Position numbers and translations under genes: made by a program. Positions 1 through 9,464 of a stretch of DNA of 64,000 nt are shown here, one piece after another. Position 1 is the stretch's first letter. Each line of letters opens with the position of its first letter. This stretch comes from Castellaniella hirudinis_A (GTDB lineage: Bacteria > Pseudomonadota > Gammaproteobacteria > Burkholderiales > Burkholderiaceae_B). The DNA lies in contig NZ_JBLGTV010000009.1 of the NCBI RefSeq assembly GCF_047468865.1, positions 1 through 64,000 of the forward strand, written 5' to 3'. The notes under the pieces are model-generated. The model searched no databases. It was not told the DNA's origin and saw nothing but the letters and a program-made list of their open reading frames with translations.

Positions 1-62
1 AACTGGGAGTTATGGATATCGGATATAGCTAGAATGCTCAGTGTTCATGCGGGTTGCTGGGA

Positions 63-896
63 TTATGCAGGGCCGACTAAGTAGGTATAAAACGCCAGAT
101 TATCCTGCACCAAACTGCGGGGTTGAGTGCTGGACAGAATCGCTTCGGCGGCATCTTCACGGCCCAGCAGGCCATACGCCAGCGCCAGGTTGTCACGCAC
201 CTGCGGCAAGCTGCCCGCCGCACCCGATTTACCCAGCAGAATATTGATCGCCTCACGCGGCTGGCCGGACAAGGCCAAAGATAAACCCAAATTGGCCCGC
301 AAGGCTTCGTCCCCCGGATGGGCTGTCAACCCGCGGCGATAAATGTCCTGGGCCTGGGCCGCCTGCCCCTGCAAGTCGAAAGCCACCCCCAAACCAGCCA
401 GCGCCACAGGATTGTTGGGTTCGGTGTGCAAAACCTGCTGATACAGTACCTGGGCGGTATGCAGATCGCGCAGGCGCACGGCCACGCGGGCCTGCGCCAG
501 ACGCGCATCCAGAGAATCCGCATCCAGCTGAACCGCCTTGTCGTAGGCATTGCGGGCAGCCTGATAATCGCCTTCCAGAAAGAATGTATTGCCCAGGCCC
601 AGCCACACCGGAGAAGAATTCGGATGCTGCTGCACCAGCTCGGTATACAGCGAACGGGCGGCATTGACATCCCCGCTTTGCAAAGCACTGGCCGCCACGC
701 GCAGATCGGCATTGGTCAGGATCAGGCTGCCGTCGGCATCCTGGCCAACCGGACGCTCCGCCGTCTTGGTCACCGCACAACCCGACAGCGCCGCCACCAG
801 CACGCAGACGGCCAAAGCCCGGAATGGAGCCCCGGAAACACGCATGCCTGTCCCCCCCATCGCCGTCGTGGAAGGCTGAAATGTGTCCAATGTCAT
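63..896 (-). CDS. tadD: TadD-like TPR lipoprotein of the Tad/Flp pilus system
   Basis: Predicted outer-membrane-associated lipoprotein that helps assemble or localise the Flp secretin. It is last in the minus-strand tad operon visible here. The 277-residue reading has a hydrophobic signal ending in a lipobox (LSGC, Cys40) and then tetratricopeptide-type helices over roughly residues 80-250, with spaced Gly/Ala/Tyr/Pro as in TPRs. An internal ATG at position 845 (MRVSG...) would give a more standard lipoprotein signal with Cys at residue 23, so the true start is uncertain. Identity rests on the TPR-lipoprotein architecture plus its place directly after tadC. Confidence 0.85.
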   Translation of the reverse strand: MTLDTFQPSTTAMGGTGMRVSGAPFRALAVCVLVAALSGCAVTKTAERPVGQDADGSLILTNADLRVAASALQSGDVNAARSLYTELVQQHPNSSPVWLGLGNTFFLEGDYQAARNAYDKAVQLDADSLDARLAQARVAVRLRDLHTAQVLYQQVLHTEPNNPVALAGLGVAFDLQGQAAQAQDIYRRGLTAHPGDEALRANLGLSLALSGQPREAINILLGKSGAAGSLPQVRDNLALAYGLLGREDAAEAILSSTQPRSLVQDNLAFYTYLVGPA

Positions 897-914
897 GAGA
901 AACCCCCGACCCGC

Positions 915-1847
915 CTACTGCGAACCAAAAAATTTTGCCAAATTGATCAAAGCAGGCCCCGCGCCAATGATCAAGACGGTGGGCAGAATAAAAACCATCA
1001 TGGGCAATGTCATTTTGACAGCCAGTTTGGCGGCTTTTTCTTCCAACCGCATCATGCGGGCGGTGCGCTCGCTGCTGGCCAGAATACGCAAGGCATGGGT
1101 AATGGCCGTGCCATATTGCCGGGCCTGTAAAAAGGTGTTGACCAGGGATCGCATGCCATCCAAGCCGGTGCGATCCACCAGGCGCTTGAGCACCTGCTCG
1201 GTATCGCTGCTCAGTCTCAACTCGTTTGCCGTCAGCCTGAATTCATCCGCCAGCGCCGGGGCGACAAAAAACAGCTCATCGGCCACCCGTTCGATGGCGG
1301 CATTCAGACCCAGGCCCGCATTGGTGCAAATGACCAGCAGGTCAAGCGCATCGGGCAAGGCCAGACGGATGGCTTCCTGGCGGCGCGCCACCAGCCGATC
1401 CAGCACCAGGCGCGGTAAAAAAATCCCTAGATACAGGGATACCGCCAAGGCCCCCCAGCGCAGCAACGGGTCTTTGTCTTCCAGAAGCGGCCACACCTGC
1501 CACCAAGTCAAAAAGGCCATCCCCACACAGGACAGCACGATAACCCCACCCAACGTCAGCATGGCCGTCGATGAGCGCAAGCCTGCCATGACCAGTTTCG
1601 TACTGGCCTCGGCCCGTTGGCCGGCACTCAGCAAGGGAATCAGCCCGCCCAGGCGCTTGAGCAGCAGCATGGACAAACCGCCCACGGCGATGCGCGGCCC
1701 CTGATGCATCAAAGCGCCCTGCCGCTTGACCTCGGATTTGGCATATTCGAAAATCTGCGCCCGCCTGTTGGTGCGCACATAGAAATACAGGGCCAGCGCC
1801 AGAACCAGCAGCACAAGAATCCCCGCATCCAGCCCACGCAACCCCAT
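915..1847 (-). CDS. tadC: TadC inner-membrane platform protein of Flp pilus assembly
   Basis: 310-residue type II secretion F-domain protein of the inner-membrane platform that works with TadB and the TadA ATPase. It has an N-terminal membrane anchor (residues 10-25), a basic region, two central hydrophobic segments, a cytosolic T2SSF domain (LPDALDLLVICTNAGLGL region, about 165-285) and a C-terminal membrane helix. TadC is normally encoded directly after its paralogue TadB, as here with a 9-base gap. It should be co-transcribed with the rest of the tad operon. Confidence 0.92.
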   Translation of the reverse strand: MGLRGLDAGILVLLVLALALYFYVRTNRRAQIFEYAKSEVKRQGALMHQGPRIAVGGLSMLLLKRLGGLIPLLSAGQRAEASTKLVMAGLRSSTAMLTLGGVIVLSCVGMAFLTWWQVWPLLEDKDPLLRWGALAVSLYLGIFLPRLVLDRLVARRQEAIRLALPDALDLLVICTNAGLGLNAAIERVADELFFVAPALADEFRLTANELRLSSDTEQVLKRLVDRTGLDGMRSLVNTFLQARQYGTAITHALRILASSERTARMMRLEEKAAKLAVKMTLPMMVFILPTVLIIGAGPALINLAKFFGSQ

Positions 1848-1856
1848 GACAGCCCC

Positions 1857-2840
1857 TTATATCTTGATCTGCGACAGCTTGCGGATGAACAGCACGCCCA
1901 CCACCAGCATCCCGGCAGACAACCACAGCAGCTGACGGCCCAACTCAGAGTCAAACAACACACTGATGTAGTCTGGATTGGTGAAGTACAGCGCCCCGGC
2001 AATGAATAAAGGCAACAAAGACAACACCATGCCGGACAAGCGGCCTTCCGCGGTCATCGCCCGCGACTTCAGGGCCAAATCGCGCCGGGCACGGATAATG
2101 GCGGCCAGATTGGTCAGGGCCTCGGCAACCGAACCGCCCGACTCCCGCTGCAGCAGAACACAAACAGAAAAAAACGAAAAATCAGGCAACTCGATGCGCT
2201 GCACAGCCTCATCCATGACTTCCTGCAACTCATTACCCAGCAGCAGCCCATCCCCCATTTTCAGGAATTCCGGCCCCAACGGCGCAGCAAAGCCCTGTCC
2301 CACCGTGCGAATGGACTGAGTGACAGGAACGCCCGCCTGACTGGCTCGCACAATGGTATCCAGCGCATCGGGCAGTTGCACCAGAAAACGCCGACGAAAC
2401 CGTGCCAACAGCCAACGATAGGCCAGCACCACGAACAGCAACGGCAGCGCCAGAAAAGCCAGCAGCGCAGACCACCAATGGAAAGGAACAAAACCAGACA
2501 GCAGCAAGAAACTGCAAGCCAGCGCCACCCCCGCAGCCAGCAAGACCAGATGGACAAAGCCATTTCGACCGGCCACAACATCCAGGCGATTCAGAAAATG
2601 GCCCGCATGGCCCAGGGCTTGGCGGCGGCGGCGGCGGCGAGACTCTTTGCGCGCCCGCTGAAAATCAGCCGTGATACTGTCTCTGACGGTTTTGCCCGCC
2701 ATGGCCGACACCTCGCGCAAACGCTGGCGGATGACCTGGCCGGGCAAATTACGATACCATTCCTGCAGCACCAGCCAGGCTAGGCCCAGCAGCACAATCG
2801 CCATAAACGCCGCCAAGGCGACAATATCCGCGCTGCTCAT
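1857..2840 (-). CDS. tadB: TadB inner-membrane platform protein of Flp pilus assembly
   Basis: 327-residue T2SSF-domain membrane protein, paralogue of TadC. It has an N-terminal membrane helix, a basic cytosolic stretch rich in Arg (RKESRRRRRRQ, near residue 70), a pair of hydrophobic helices, the F-domain (LPDALDTIVRASQAGVPV onward) and two C-terminal helices. Its start overlaps the stop of the tadA/cpaF ATPase gene by four bases (ATGA), indicating translational coupling. TadB and TadC together are thought to form the platform driven by TadA. Confidence 0.92.
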   Translation of the reverse strand: MSSADIVALAAFMAIVLLGLAWLVLQEWYRNLPGQVIRQRLREVSAMAGKTVRDSITADFQRARKESRRRRRRQALGHAGHFLNRLDVVAGRNGFVHLVLLAAGVALACSFLLLSGFVPFHWWSALLAFLALPLLFVVLAYRWLLARFRRRFLVQLPDALDTIVRASQAGVPVTQSIRTVGQGFAAPLGPEFLKMGDGLLLGNELQEVMDEAVQRIELPDFSFFSVCVLLQRESGGSVAEALTNLAAIIRARRDLALKSRAMTAEGRLSGMVLSLLPLFIAGALYFTNPDYISVLFDSELGRQLLWLSAGMLVVGVLFIRKLSQIKI

Positions 2841-4339
2841 AACCGCATGGCCTCGATCAGCGCAGTCTCCATGCCAAAATAACGGGCGCGGTCGGCAAAC
2901 AGAGGGCGCAACCCGGTGCTGTCATAGGTGCCGCGCACGTTTTCATCATAGGTACTGGCATCGTAATTGAATCGGAATAAATCCTGTGTCACGATGACCT
3001 CGCCTTCCATGCCGGCCAGTTCAGTGATGTAAGTCACTTTACGCGTGCCGTCCCGCATGCGTTCCACCTGAACCACCAGATTGACCGCACTGGCGATCTG
3101 GCGGCGAATCGTCAGCAGAGGAAGGTTGCCATTCGCCATCATGACCATGCTTTCCAGACGCACCAACGCGTCGCGCGGGCTGTTGGCGTGCAGCGTCGTC
3201 ATCGACCCGTCATGCCCCGTATTCATGGCCTGCAGCACATCCAGCGCTTCGGCGCCCCGGGTTTCACCCAAGATGATGCGATCCGGCCGCATCCGCAGGG
3301 CATTGCGCACCAGATCGCCCTGCGTCACCTGGCCTGTGCCTTCCAGGCTGGGCGGACGGGTTTCCAGACGCACCACATGCGGCTGCTGCAGCTGCAGTTC
3401 GGCGGCATCTTCGATCGTCACGATCCGTTCGCTGCCGGAGATATACCGTGACAAGGCATTCAGCAAGGTCGTCTTGCCCGAGCCCGTACCGCCCGACACA
3501 ATGACATTCATGCGGCAAGCCGAGGCAATTTCCAATAGGCGGGTCATGGGTTGCGACAAGCAGCCCCGCGATGCCAGACGCGGCAGGGTCAGATCCTTGC
3601 GTGAGAATTTGCGGATCGAGATCGACACCCCGTCAATGGCCAGCGGCGGCACCACCACGTTGACCCGGCTGCCATCCGCCAGGCGGGCATCCACCATGGG
3701 GCTGCTTTCATCCACCCGGCGGCCAATGGATGCCGCAATCCGCTGGGCGACGTTCAGCACATGCGCATTATCTCGAAATTTCAGATCGGTCAGTTCCAGC
3801 TTGCCGAAACGTTCGGCATAGACCTGATCCGGCCCATTGACCATGATATCGGTGACGGAGTCATCCTGAAGCAAGGGCTGGATAGGCCCCACCCCAAACA
3901 TGTCATTGATGATTTCCTGCGCCATCGCCTGCTGTTCGGCGTAAGTCACCAACAGGTTGTCGCTACGGACTGTTTCAGCCACGATCAGGTCGATTTCACG
4001 ACGGATCTGATCCCGAGGGCGGCTCAGGGCCGAAGAAATATCAATGGTGGCGAAAACGGCCTGGCGCACCTGCGCATAAGCAGCCGAACGCACCATGGTG
4101 TGGGACGATCCACGCGGCCTCTGCTTGCCACTGGCCCCGCCAATCCCCGGCAGCGCCTGGGCTACCGGGGGGGTTGGCGGATCCGCCGGCAATTGAGCCG
4201 CCGCATCCAGCGCTGCGATGGAAGTCTCGGATGGAGGATTTGTACGCACCGGGCCGGCGGATTCTGGCGACTGGGGGCGTTGAGCCGGCTGTTCTGCCAG
4301 CGCCTGAGTCACCGCCTGCTGTTTTCGACCAAAGCCCAT
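2837..4339 (-). CDS. cpaF: CpaF/TadA secretion ATPase powering Flp pilus assembly
   Basis: 500-residue VirB11/PulE-type hexameric ATPase that energises Flp pilin polymerisation at the cytosolic face of the inner membrane. The first 80 residues are Pro/Gln/Ala-rich and look disordered. The Walker A motif GGTGSGKT is at 283-290, and a Walker B-like segment MRPDRIILGETRG with the family Asp and His boxes follows. Length is normal for CpaF. It shares one base with the stop of cpaE and overlaps tadB by four, so the block is tightly coupled. Confidence 0.96.
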   Translation of the reverse strand: MGFGRKQQAVTQALAEQPAQRPQSPESAGPVRTNPPSETSIAALDAAAQLPADPPTPPVAQALPGIGGASGKQRPRGSSHTMVRSAAYAQVRQAVFATIDISSALSRPRDQIRREIDLIVAETVRSDNLLVTYAEQQAMAQEIINDMFGVGPIQPLLQDDSVTDIMVNGPDQVYAERFGKLELTDLKFRDNAHVLNVAQRIAASIGRRVDESSPMVDARLADGSRVNVVVPPLAIDGVSISIRKFSRKDLTLPRLASRGCLSQPMTRLLEIASACRMNVIVSGGTGSGKTTLLNALSRYISGSERIVTIEDAAELQLQQPHVVRLETRPPSLEGTGQVTQGDLVRNALRMRPDRIILGETRGAEALDVLQAMNTGHDGSMTTLHANSPRDALVRLESMVMMANGNLPLLTIRRQIASAVNLVVQVERMRDGTRKVTYITELAGMEGEVIVTQDLFRFNYDASTYDENVRGTYDSTGLRPLFADRARYFGMETALIEAMRL

Positions 4340-5544
4340 CAGCGCCCCCGTCGACGCATACGCTGCCAGAACGAAGGTTTGACAGACCCCTGCGACTCGC
4401 CCGTCACCTGCGCCGCCAAGCTCTCAACCCCTCGGAAGAATTCACTGCCACGCTGCAGATCCGCAGCGGTATTCTCCGCCAACGACGGCGCCTTGGGGTC
4501 GTAGTCAATCTGCACCTGGATATCCATATCTACCGCAGCCTTGAAATCCTCGACATGCACCCGGCTGCGTGAAGCAGGCTGGGGATGGTTGAGGATGCAG
4601 CGCACTGTCGGTGGATTGGATCGGGACTGCACGGCCTGAACCAGCCGCACCAGCGTGCGCGCCGAGTGCACGGACGGATCAGCCACCACACAAACCATGC
4701 TGGCATGACCAAGAATTTCTTCAAACAGCCAGCCACCACGCCGATAAGCATCCACCACGACATAATGGTAATGGCGCGACAGAACCGCCAGCAGCTTGGC
4801 GACCGCGCCCGGGCCGGGTTCGAAATGCTCGGCGTATTCCTGCTCGCTGGACAGGACGAACAGCCCTTCGCCAGCGTCGGCCAGCGTGCGTTCCAGATAT
4901 TGCTGATCCAGACGGTCGACATTGCCCAATACTTCGAGCAGCGCGTTACCGCCGGGACGGCCCAGCAAAGCGGATCCGCAGCCATCGTAAACATTCAGAT
5001 CCACATAGACGACTCGGCGGCGCACCCCGCCCACCCCCAGGGCGCGGGCCAGATGGGCAGCCACCGATGTCGTGCCCACCCCCCCCCGGGTTCCGTGGAA
5101 CACAATCACCCGCCCATGACGGCCTTGTTGGCGCGGCGCATCAAAGGCCTGCTGCAAGGTCAGCCGCCGCAGCAATTCCGCCGACAGGGGCTTGACCAGA
5201 TAGTCCATCACGCCCCGGGCCAGAAGATTGCGGAACAGGCCCACATCATTGCGCTCACCCACCACAAAGACCTCAACCGAGGGCTCGCAGGCGTCCGCCA
5301 GCCGATCCAATTCATCCAGCGCGCGTTCCGAGCCGGAAATATCCACCAGCAAACGCTGCGGGGATCGGTCGGTTTTCTGCAACCAGGCAATGGCATCGTC
5401 GATGTCGCCAGTGCCCACATAGCTGTTCGTCAAGGTGTCGGAGCGAAACAACTGCTCGAACTCATGCGCGCTGGCCACATCCTTGACAAACGCCACAAAG
5501 GAATAATGCGTCCCGGCTTTGGAGTCTTTGTTCGCCAAGGCCAT
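4339..5544 (-). CDS. cpaE: CpaE/TadZ, receiver-like plus ParA/MinD-like localisation protein
   Basis: 401-residue two-part protein. Residues 1-130 resemble a response-regulator receiver fold, and about 145-400 form a ParA/MinD-type domain. The P-loop reads GTRGGVGTTS (151-160), the MinD-like GGVG form without the usual first lysine, which is typical of CpaE/TadZ. These proteins mark the pole or site of Tad pilus assembly. It lies directly between cpaD and the cpaF ATPase gene, the usual order. Confidence 0.92.
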   Translation of the reverse strand: MALANKDSKAGTHYSFVAFVKDVASAHEFEQLFRSDTLTNSYVGTGDIDDAIAWLQKTDRSPQRLLVDISGSERALDELDRLADACEPSVEVFVVGERNDVGLFRNLLARGVMDYLVKPLSAELLRRLTLQQAFDAPRQQGRHGRVIVFHGTRGGVGTTSVAAHLARALGVGGVRRRVVYVDLNVYDGCGSALLGRPGGNALLEVLGNVDRLDQQYLERTLADAGEGLFVLSSEQEYAEHFEPGPGAVAKLLAVLSRHYHYVVVDAYRRGGWLFEEILGHASMVCVVADPSVHSARTLVRLVQAVQSRSNPPTVRCILNHPQPASRSRVHVEDFKAAVDMDIQVQIDYDPKAPSLAENTAADLQRGSEFFRGVESLAAQVTGESQGSVKPSFWQRMRRRGR

Positions 5545-5546
5545 GC

Positions 5547-6014
5547 CTAACCGCCTTTTTTGGTAGAGGTCGTATCGCGCAAGGGGGTCACCTTGTCCTC
5601 ACGATAGCGGGTAACCGCCGCGGCGGCATCCTCTGCCATCTGGCCCGCATAGGGCCGCGGGGCCAGCAAATCCTGGGGGCGGGCCACGCTATTGGCCAAA
5701 TTGGTATACGTGGCGCAGCCAAACGCCACCTGGGGACGGCTGTCGAACTGCAAGCGCCGCTGCTCCGGGAACAGCGGCCCGCAATGCGGCGGCACAGCCG
5801 CCAACGAACCATCCGCCTGCACTTCCACCCGGATGACGGACTGATCCGGCATCATGCTGTAATCCCGTTTTGGAAAGGCGCAGCCCGCCAAAACCAGCAA
5901 AACGGCTACCGACAACAACCCAGCCGCCGACCGGGCGGACGCCCGCCAGCCCCCCCATATCCGTTGAGGCCGCACAATAGATACGCGCCGGGAGGAAACC
6001 AAAGCCATCGCCAT
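5547..6014 (-). CDS. cpaD: CpaD-like lipoprotein of the Flp pilus system
   Basis: 155-residue secreted lipoprotein: a basic N-terminus, a hydrophobic signal and a lipobox LAGC near residue 46. The C-terminal half carries the CpaD signature FGCATYTNLANSVARPQDL. CpaD proteins associate with the outer-membrane secretin CpaC. This one is shorter than many family members (about 200-250 residues) but keeps the conserved core. It sits between cpaC and cpaE with gaps of only 8 and 2 bases. Several in-frame start codons are possible within the first few codons. Confidence 0.82.
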   Translation of the reverse strand: MAMALVSSRRVSIVRPQRIWGGWRASARSAAGLLSVAVLLVLAGCAFPKRDYSMMPDQSVIRVEVQADGSLAAVPPHCGPLFPEQRRLQFDSRPQVAFGCATYTNLANSVARPQDLLAPRPYAGQMAEDAAAAVTRYREDKVTPLRDTTSTKKGG

Positions 6015-6022
6015 CCCCTTAC

Positions 6023-7369
6023 CTAATATACAAAACCCGCCGCCCCCGTCAAGCGGGGCAAACCGCCATCCAACGGATCATAATGCACCCGCTGGGACAA
6101 GATATCCTCGATGTCCGAGTTGGCACGCAGCGCCGACAATGGGGTCGCCAATTGATCCGGGCTGGTGGGTCGGACCAGATACGGGGTCACGATGACCACG
6201 AGTTCACTCTTGTGGTTGCGATAGTCGCTGGAAGAAAAAAGCTTGCCCAATACCGGCACCGACCCCAGGCCCGGTATCTTGCTGACGATATCGCTCAAAT
6301 CGTTTTGCAGCAACCCGCCGATGGCAAAGCTTTGGCCGCTGGCCATTTCCACCGTGGTTTCCACCCGGCGCACGCGCAAGCCGGGGATGCTCAGGCCACC
6401 CACGGAAATCGCGGACGTCGTGTCCAGCTCGCTGATTTCAGGGCGTACCTTCAGGCTGATCCGGTCATCCGCCAGAACCGTGGGCGTAAAATCCAGCGCC
6501 ACACCGAAAGGCTTGAATTCGACGGTCACTTTATCGCTGTCCTGGTTCACGGGGACGGGAAATTCGCCCCCCGCCAGAAAACTGGCGGTCTGGCCGGACA
6601 CTGCGGTCAGATTGGGCTCGGCCAGCACAGTAACCAGGCCCTCGCGATCCAGAATGTCGATCAGGCCGAAAATGGATCCATTGTCACGCGTATAGCCGCC
6701 CAGAAAGGTATAGCCTTCCGTTGCCCCCACTAAAGCCCCCTGCGCCGCGTCGCCGGGCAGCAAGGCCCGCCCGCTGATGATGCCCGCGACCAGCCCGCTG
6801 CCCTGCACGGTCAGGCCCGCCCAGTTCACCCCCAATTTCTGGGTAACGGACTTGTTCATTTCAGTGACGCGCACCTTCAGGTAAACCTGCGTAGGACTGT
6901 TCAGACTAAGACGGTTGATCAAGGTGTCGTTTTCACCCAGATAAGGCCGCAGGCTGCGCATAATGGCCTCGACTGTTTCGGCATCCGGCACGCCGCCGCT
7001 GATCATCAGCGAACCGGGCGCTGAACTGAGTTCCAGCCGCTGGGCAGGAAACCGCTGATGCAGCAAGCGCTGGATTTCGCCGATGTTATGCTGCACCACC
7101 ACGGTTTCGCGGCGAATTTCCTTGCCGTCCTTATCCAGCAGATACAGCGTGGTGGTTCCCGACTTGACCCCCATCAGCAGGACTTTATCCGGGCTGGGCA
7201 CCTGGATTTCGGCAATATTCGGATCGGCAACGAACGCGGTGCCGATTTCTTGCGAAACCTGCAGCAAATCCCCGCCACCAATAAAGAGGGTGATGGCGCT
7301 GGCCATGCCAGGCATGACCAGCATGAGCGACATCAAACAGCCACAGGCCTTGCTTCGCATCGTTTTCAT
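6023..7369 (-). CDS. cpaC: CpaC/RcpA outer-membrane secretin of the Flp pilus
   Basis: 448-residue secretin forming the outer-membrane channel of the Tad pilus. It has a signal peptide (residues 1-25, ending ASA) and an N-terminal pilus/secretin domain with the motif VADPNIAEIQVPSPDKVLL. The C-terminal secretin core includes the EPNLTAVSGQTASFLAGGEFPVP region and the closing VIVTPYLVRP element. Length and order are standard. The start overlaps cpaB by four bases (ATGA), so the two are likely translated together. Confidence 0.95.
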   Translation of the reverse strand: MKTMRSKACGCLMSLMLVMPGMASAITLFIGGGDLLQVSQEIGTAFVADPNIAEIQVPSPDKVLLMGVKSGTTTLYLLDKDGKEIRRETVVVQHNIGEIQRLLHQRFPAQRLELSSAPGSLMISGGVPDAETVEAIMRSLRPYLGENDTLINRLSLNSPTQVYLKVRVTEMNKSVTQKLGVNWAGLTVQGSGLVAGIISGRALLPGDAAQGALVGATEGYTFLGGYTRDNGSIFGLIDILDREGLVTVLAEPNLTAVSGQTASFLAGGEFPVPVNQDSDKVTVEFKPFGVALDFTPTVLADDRISLKVRPEISELDTTSAISVGGLSIPGLRVRRVETTVEMASGQSFAIGGLLQNDLSDIVSKIPGLGSVPVLGKLFSSSDYRNHKSELVVIVTPYLVRPTSPDQLATPLSALRANSDIEDILSQRVHYDPLDGGLPRLTGAAGFVY

Positions 7370-8451
7370 TGTGCTTTGGCTCCTGCGGCGCTGGCGGCCT
7401 GGCGTAAAGCCGCGCTGGCGGCCGCCATCGGACGATCAGCAGGGTTTTCTGTTCCTGTGAACCCATCGCCCATGTCAAAATCCGCGAATTCATCGTCCGT
7501 GCCAAAATGAACGAGCTTGGGGGGGCTGGCCCCGCGCATCACGGTCACGACAGCCGGACGACGGTCGGGTTTCTGCATCGAATCCTCAGCCGCCGAAGGC
7601 TCGGCACGATCCATGTCATGGCTGGATTCCAGTTCTTTCCGATGGACTTGGGAAACATCGCTACCCCAGACCGGTCCGCCTGGCGCAGCCTGCGGCCGGC
7701 CTTCCCAGGCAACCACGCTGGCGCCCTGGGCGCGGGCCGCCTGGTTGGGGTCATCGCGTCCGGCGACGGCGAAACTCCGCAGGGCCAGCGACAAATCCCC
7801 CATTTTGGACGCAACCGTCACGGCTTCGCCTGTGCGGGAATCGAGTTCCAGCGTAATCGTCCGCGCCCGGTTGGGTTGGTTGGACTTGCCATCCCCGGAT
7901 TCAAAACTGGACCCTACCGCAATCACCCGCGCAGACTGCACAACGGTCTCGCTGGCAATCTGCGGCTTGGGGGCCTGCCCCGGGCCGCCCGGGCGAACCC
8001 AGCGTTGGGTCAGCAGAATATCGACAAAATCCCCCGGTTGGATCAGGCCGGCATTGCCGGAAACATCATCAACGGGGACAGAGACAGCCCGCATGCCCGG
8101 TTTCAGGGCCGCCGCCAGAAAGCCCGGCGAATCGGCACGGATGATATTGCCGACCAACAAGGGTTGCCCGGATTCCAGCGCCTGGCGCAACAGGCCGCCA
8201 TTGACATCCACACTGGACTGGCCTTCCACCACCGCCCCCTTGGGCACACTGTCGCGGGAGATGCTCTGCCACTGCAAATCCGCATCCCGGATCAGCAACC
8301 CAGCGGGAAGATCCGCGGCAGCCACCCGGATGCGCGGATCGGGTTCGACCACGACAGGCGTTTTTTGGCTGCTGACATAAAATGAACGAGCCAAAACCGC
8401 CAGCAGAGCAGCGGCCAGAAGAATCAGGGCCAGTTTGAAAACAGACGACAT
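7366..8451 (-). CDS. cpaB: CpaB/RcpC Flp pilus assembly protein with SAF domain
   Basis: 361-residue periplasmic protein anchored by an N-terminal membrane helix (residues 5-25). An SAF domain follows (RIRVAAADLPAGLLIRDADL, about 40-105) and then the RcpC/CpaB domain with GMRAVSVPVDDVSGNAGLIQPGDFVDILL. The last about 100 residues are Ala/Pro/Gln-rich and poorly conserved. CpaB is thought to link the secretin to the inner-membrane machinery. It lies between the prepilin peptidase and the secretin gene, as in other tad loci. Confidence 0.94.
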   Translation of the reverse strand: MSSVFKLALILLAAALLAVLARSFYVSSQKTPVVVEPDPRIRVAAADLPAGLLIRDADLQWQSISRDSVPKGAVVEGQSSVDVNGGLLRQALESGQPLLVGNIIRADSPGFLAAALKPGMRAVSVPVDDVSGNAGLIQPGDFVDILLTQRWVRPGGPGQAPKPQIASETVVQSARVIAVGSSFESGDGKSNQPNRARTITLELDSRTGEAVTVASKMGDLSLALRSFAVAGRDDPNQAARAQGASVVAWEGRPQAAPGGPVWGSDVSQVHRKELESSHDMDRAEPSAAEDSMQKPDRRPAVVTVMRGASPPKLVHFGTDDEFADFDMGDGFTGTENPADRPMAAASAALRQAASAAGAKAQ

Positions 8452-8483
8452 AAGGATGAAACCTGATTTCCTTCAGCGTTGAT

Positions 8484-9008
8484 TTAGATGAGTCTCGCTG
8501 CCCAGTACAGATAAAACGACCACGAAGCAAACAAGCCACCGGCTGCCAGTCCCACCCCGTAGGGCACACCCCGACGAGCGGACACCCATCGCAGCATACC
8601 GGAAAACAGGCCATGTTGCGCCGGCATCCGACGAGCCAGGCAGCGACGATCCGCCAGCCAGCCGACGATACCCAGTGCACCGCCCAACCATGCGGTAATC
8701 AACAAGACCGGCAAGGCTAAATGAGGGCCTGCCCATAAAAAGACAGCTGTCCCCAGTTTGACGTCCCCGCCCCCCATGACGCCCGTCATGAATAGTAAAA
8801 AGAACACAAAAAAAGCCAGCGCCCCCAACAGCACATGCCAGAAAAACAGGGAGAAACCCAGCGATGCGCTGGCGGCAAACAAAGGAAACAGCAGGGCATA
8901 GGCCGCCACCCAGCGGTTGGGCAGCAGCCTATGTTTAAGGTCGGATAATCCCAGTCCCAGCAAAATCATCACGGCTGACACCAGGATCACAACCACAAGC
9001 CAATGCAT
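8484..9008 (-). CDS. cpaA: CpaA/TadV prepilin peptidase (A24 family)
   Basis: 174-residue polytopic aspartic peptidase that cleaves the Flp prepilins. Both catalytic aspartates are visible in their family contexts: Asp23 in DLKHRLLPN and Asp82 in GGGDVKL. It lacks the methyltransferase domain of PilD-type enzymes, as usual for TadV. It is encoded directly after the flp pilin gene whose product it would process. Confidence 0.93.
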   Translation of the reverse strand: MHWLVVVILVSAVMILLGLGLSDLKHRLLPNRWVAAYALLFPLFAASASLGFSLFFWHVLLGALAFFVFFLLFMTGVMGGGDVKLGTAVFLWAGPHLALPVLLITAWLGGALGIVGWLADRRCLARRMPAQHGLFSGMLRWVSARRGVPYGVGLAAGGLFASWSFYLYWAARLI

Positions 9009-9039
9009 TTACGCCTGCTTGCGGCACAGGGTCTTGACC

Positions 9040-9246
9040 TTAGCCCCCCGCCGCCGCAGTGTTCAAGGCATTGACGCCGGATTCGAACACTTCGTTTATC
9101 CCGTTCGTCAGGGTGCCGAGGCCGGCCACAATAACCACCAGGACAATCGCAAGCAAAACAGCGTATTCCAAGGCAGAAATACCGCGCGCATCATCTTTTA
9201 GTTGTGCAACAGCCAGCCAGAGGCGTGCGCAGAGTGTAGAAAGCAT
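9040..9246 (-). CDS. flp: Flp-type pilin, copy 1
   Basis: 68-residue Flp/Fap pilin subunit. The leader ends at Gly22. The mature chain would begin ISALEYAVLLAI, with the Flp signature Glu-Tyr at positions 5-6 (Glu27, Tyr28) inside the hydrophobic polymerisation helix. The C-terminal tail is short and Ala/Gly-rich. It is first in the run leading into cpaA and is a near duplicate of the pilin gene about 0.7 kb to the right, differing mainly in the C-terminal tail. Confidence 0.93.
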   Translation of the reverse strand: MLSTLCARLWLAVAQLKDDARGISALEYAVLLAIVLVVIVAGLGTLTNGINEVFESGVNALNTAAAGG

Positions 9247-9464
9247 ATAAGGCTCCGTCTATAAAAAAAACTCAACAATGGATCGCGGCCCGACTATCCA
9301 GCCCAGGCATGCGGGACAGTGCGTAATTTATCATGCAGCAGTGGATACAGTGCCTTACCTCAACCTGAGTAAGGGTAAGACCCCAGCCCTAATTATGTAA
9401 TTTATGGATAAAAGAACCATCAATCCTTGACACACACATAGTTCGTTGTCGAAGTGCAACAAAA
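9091..9464. repeat. Left copy of a pilin-plus-upstream-region direct repeat
   Basis: This stretch covers most of flp copy 1 and about 218 bases upstream of it. By eye it is over 85 percent identical to 9763-10128, in the same orientation. The match runs from the pilin C-terminal region through the start codon and the intergenic region, and ends exactly at GTGCAACAAAA. Immediately afterwards the left copy switches to efflux-gene fragments while the right copy continues into unique sequence. The intergenic part probably contains the flp promoter, but I could not assign one with confidence. Confidence 0.88.
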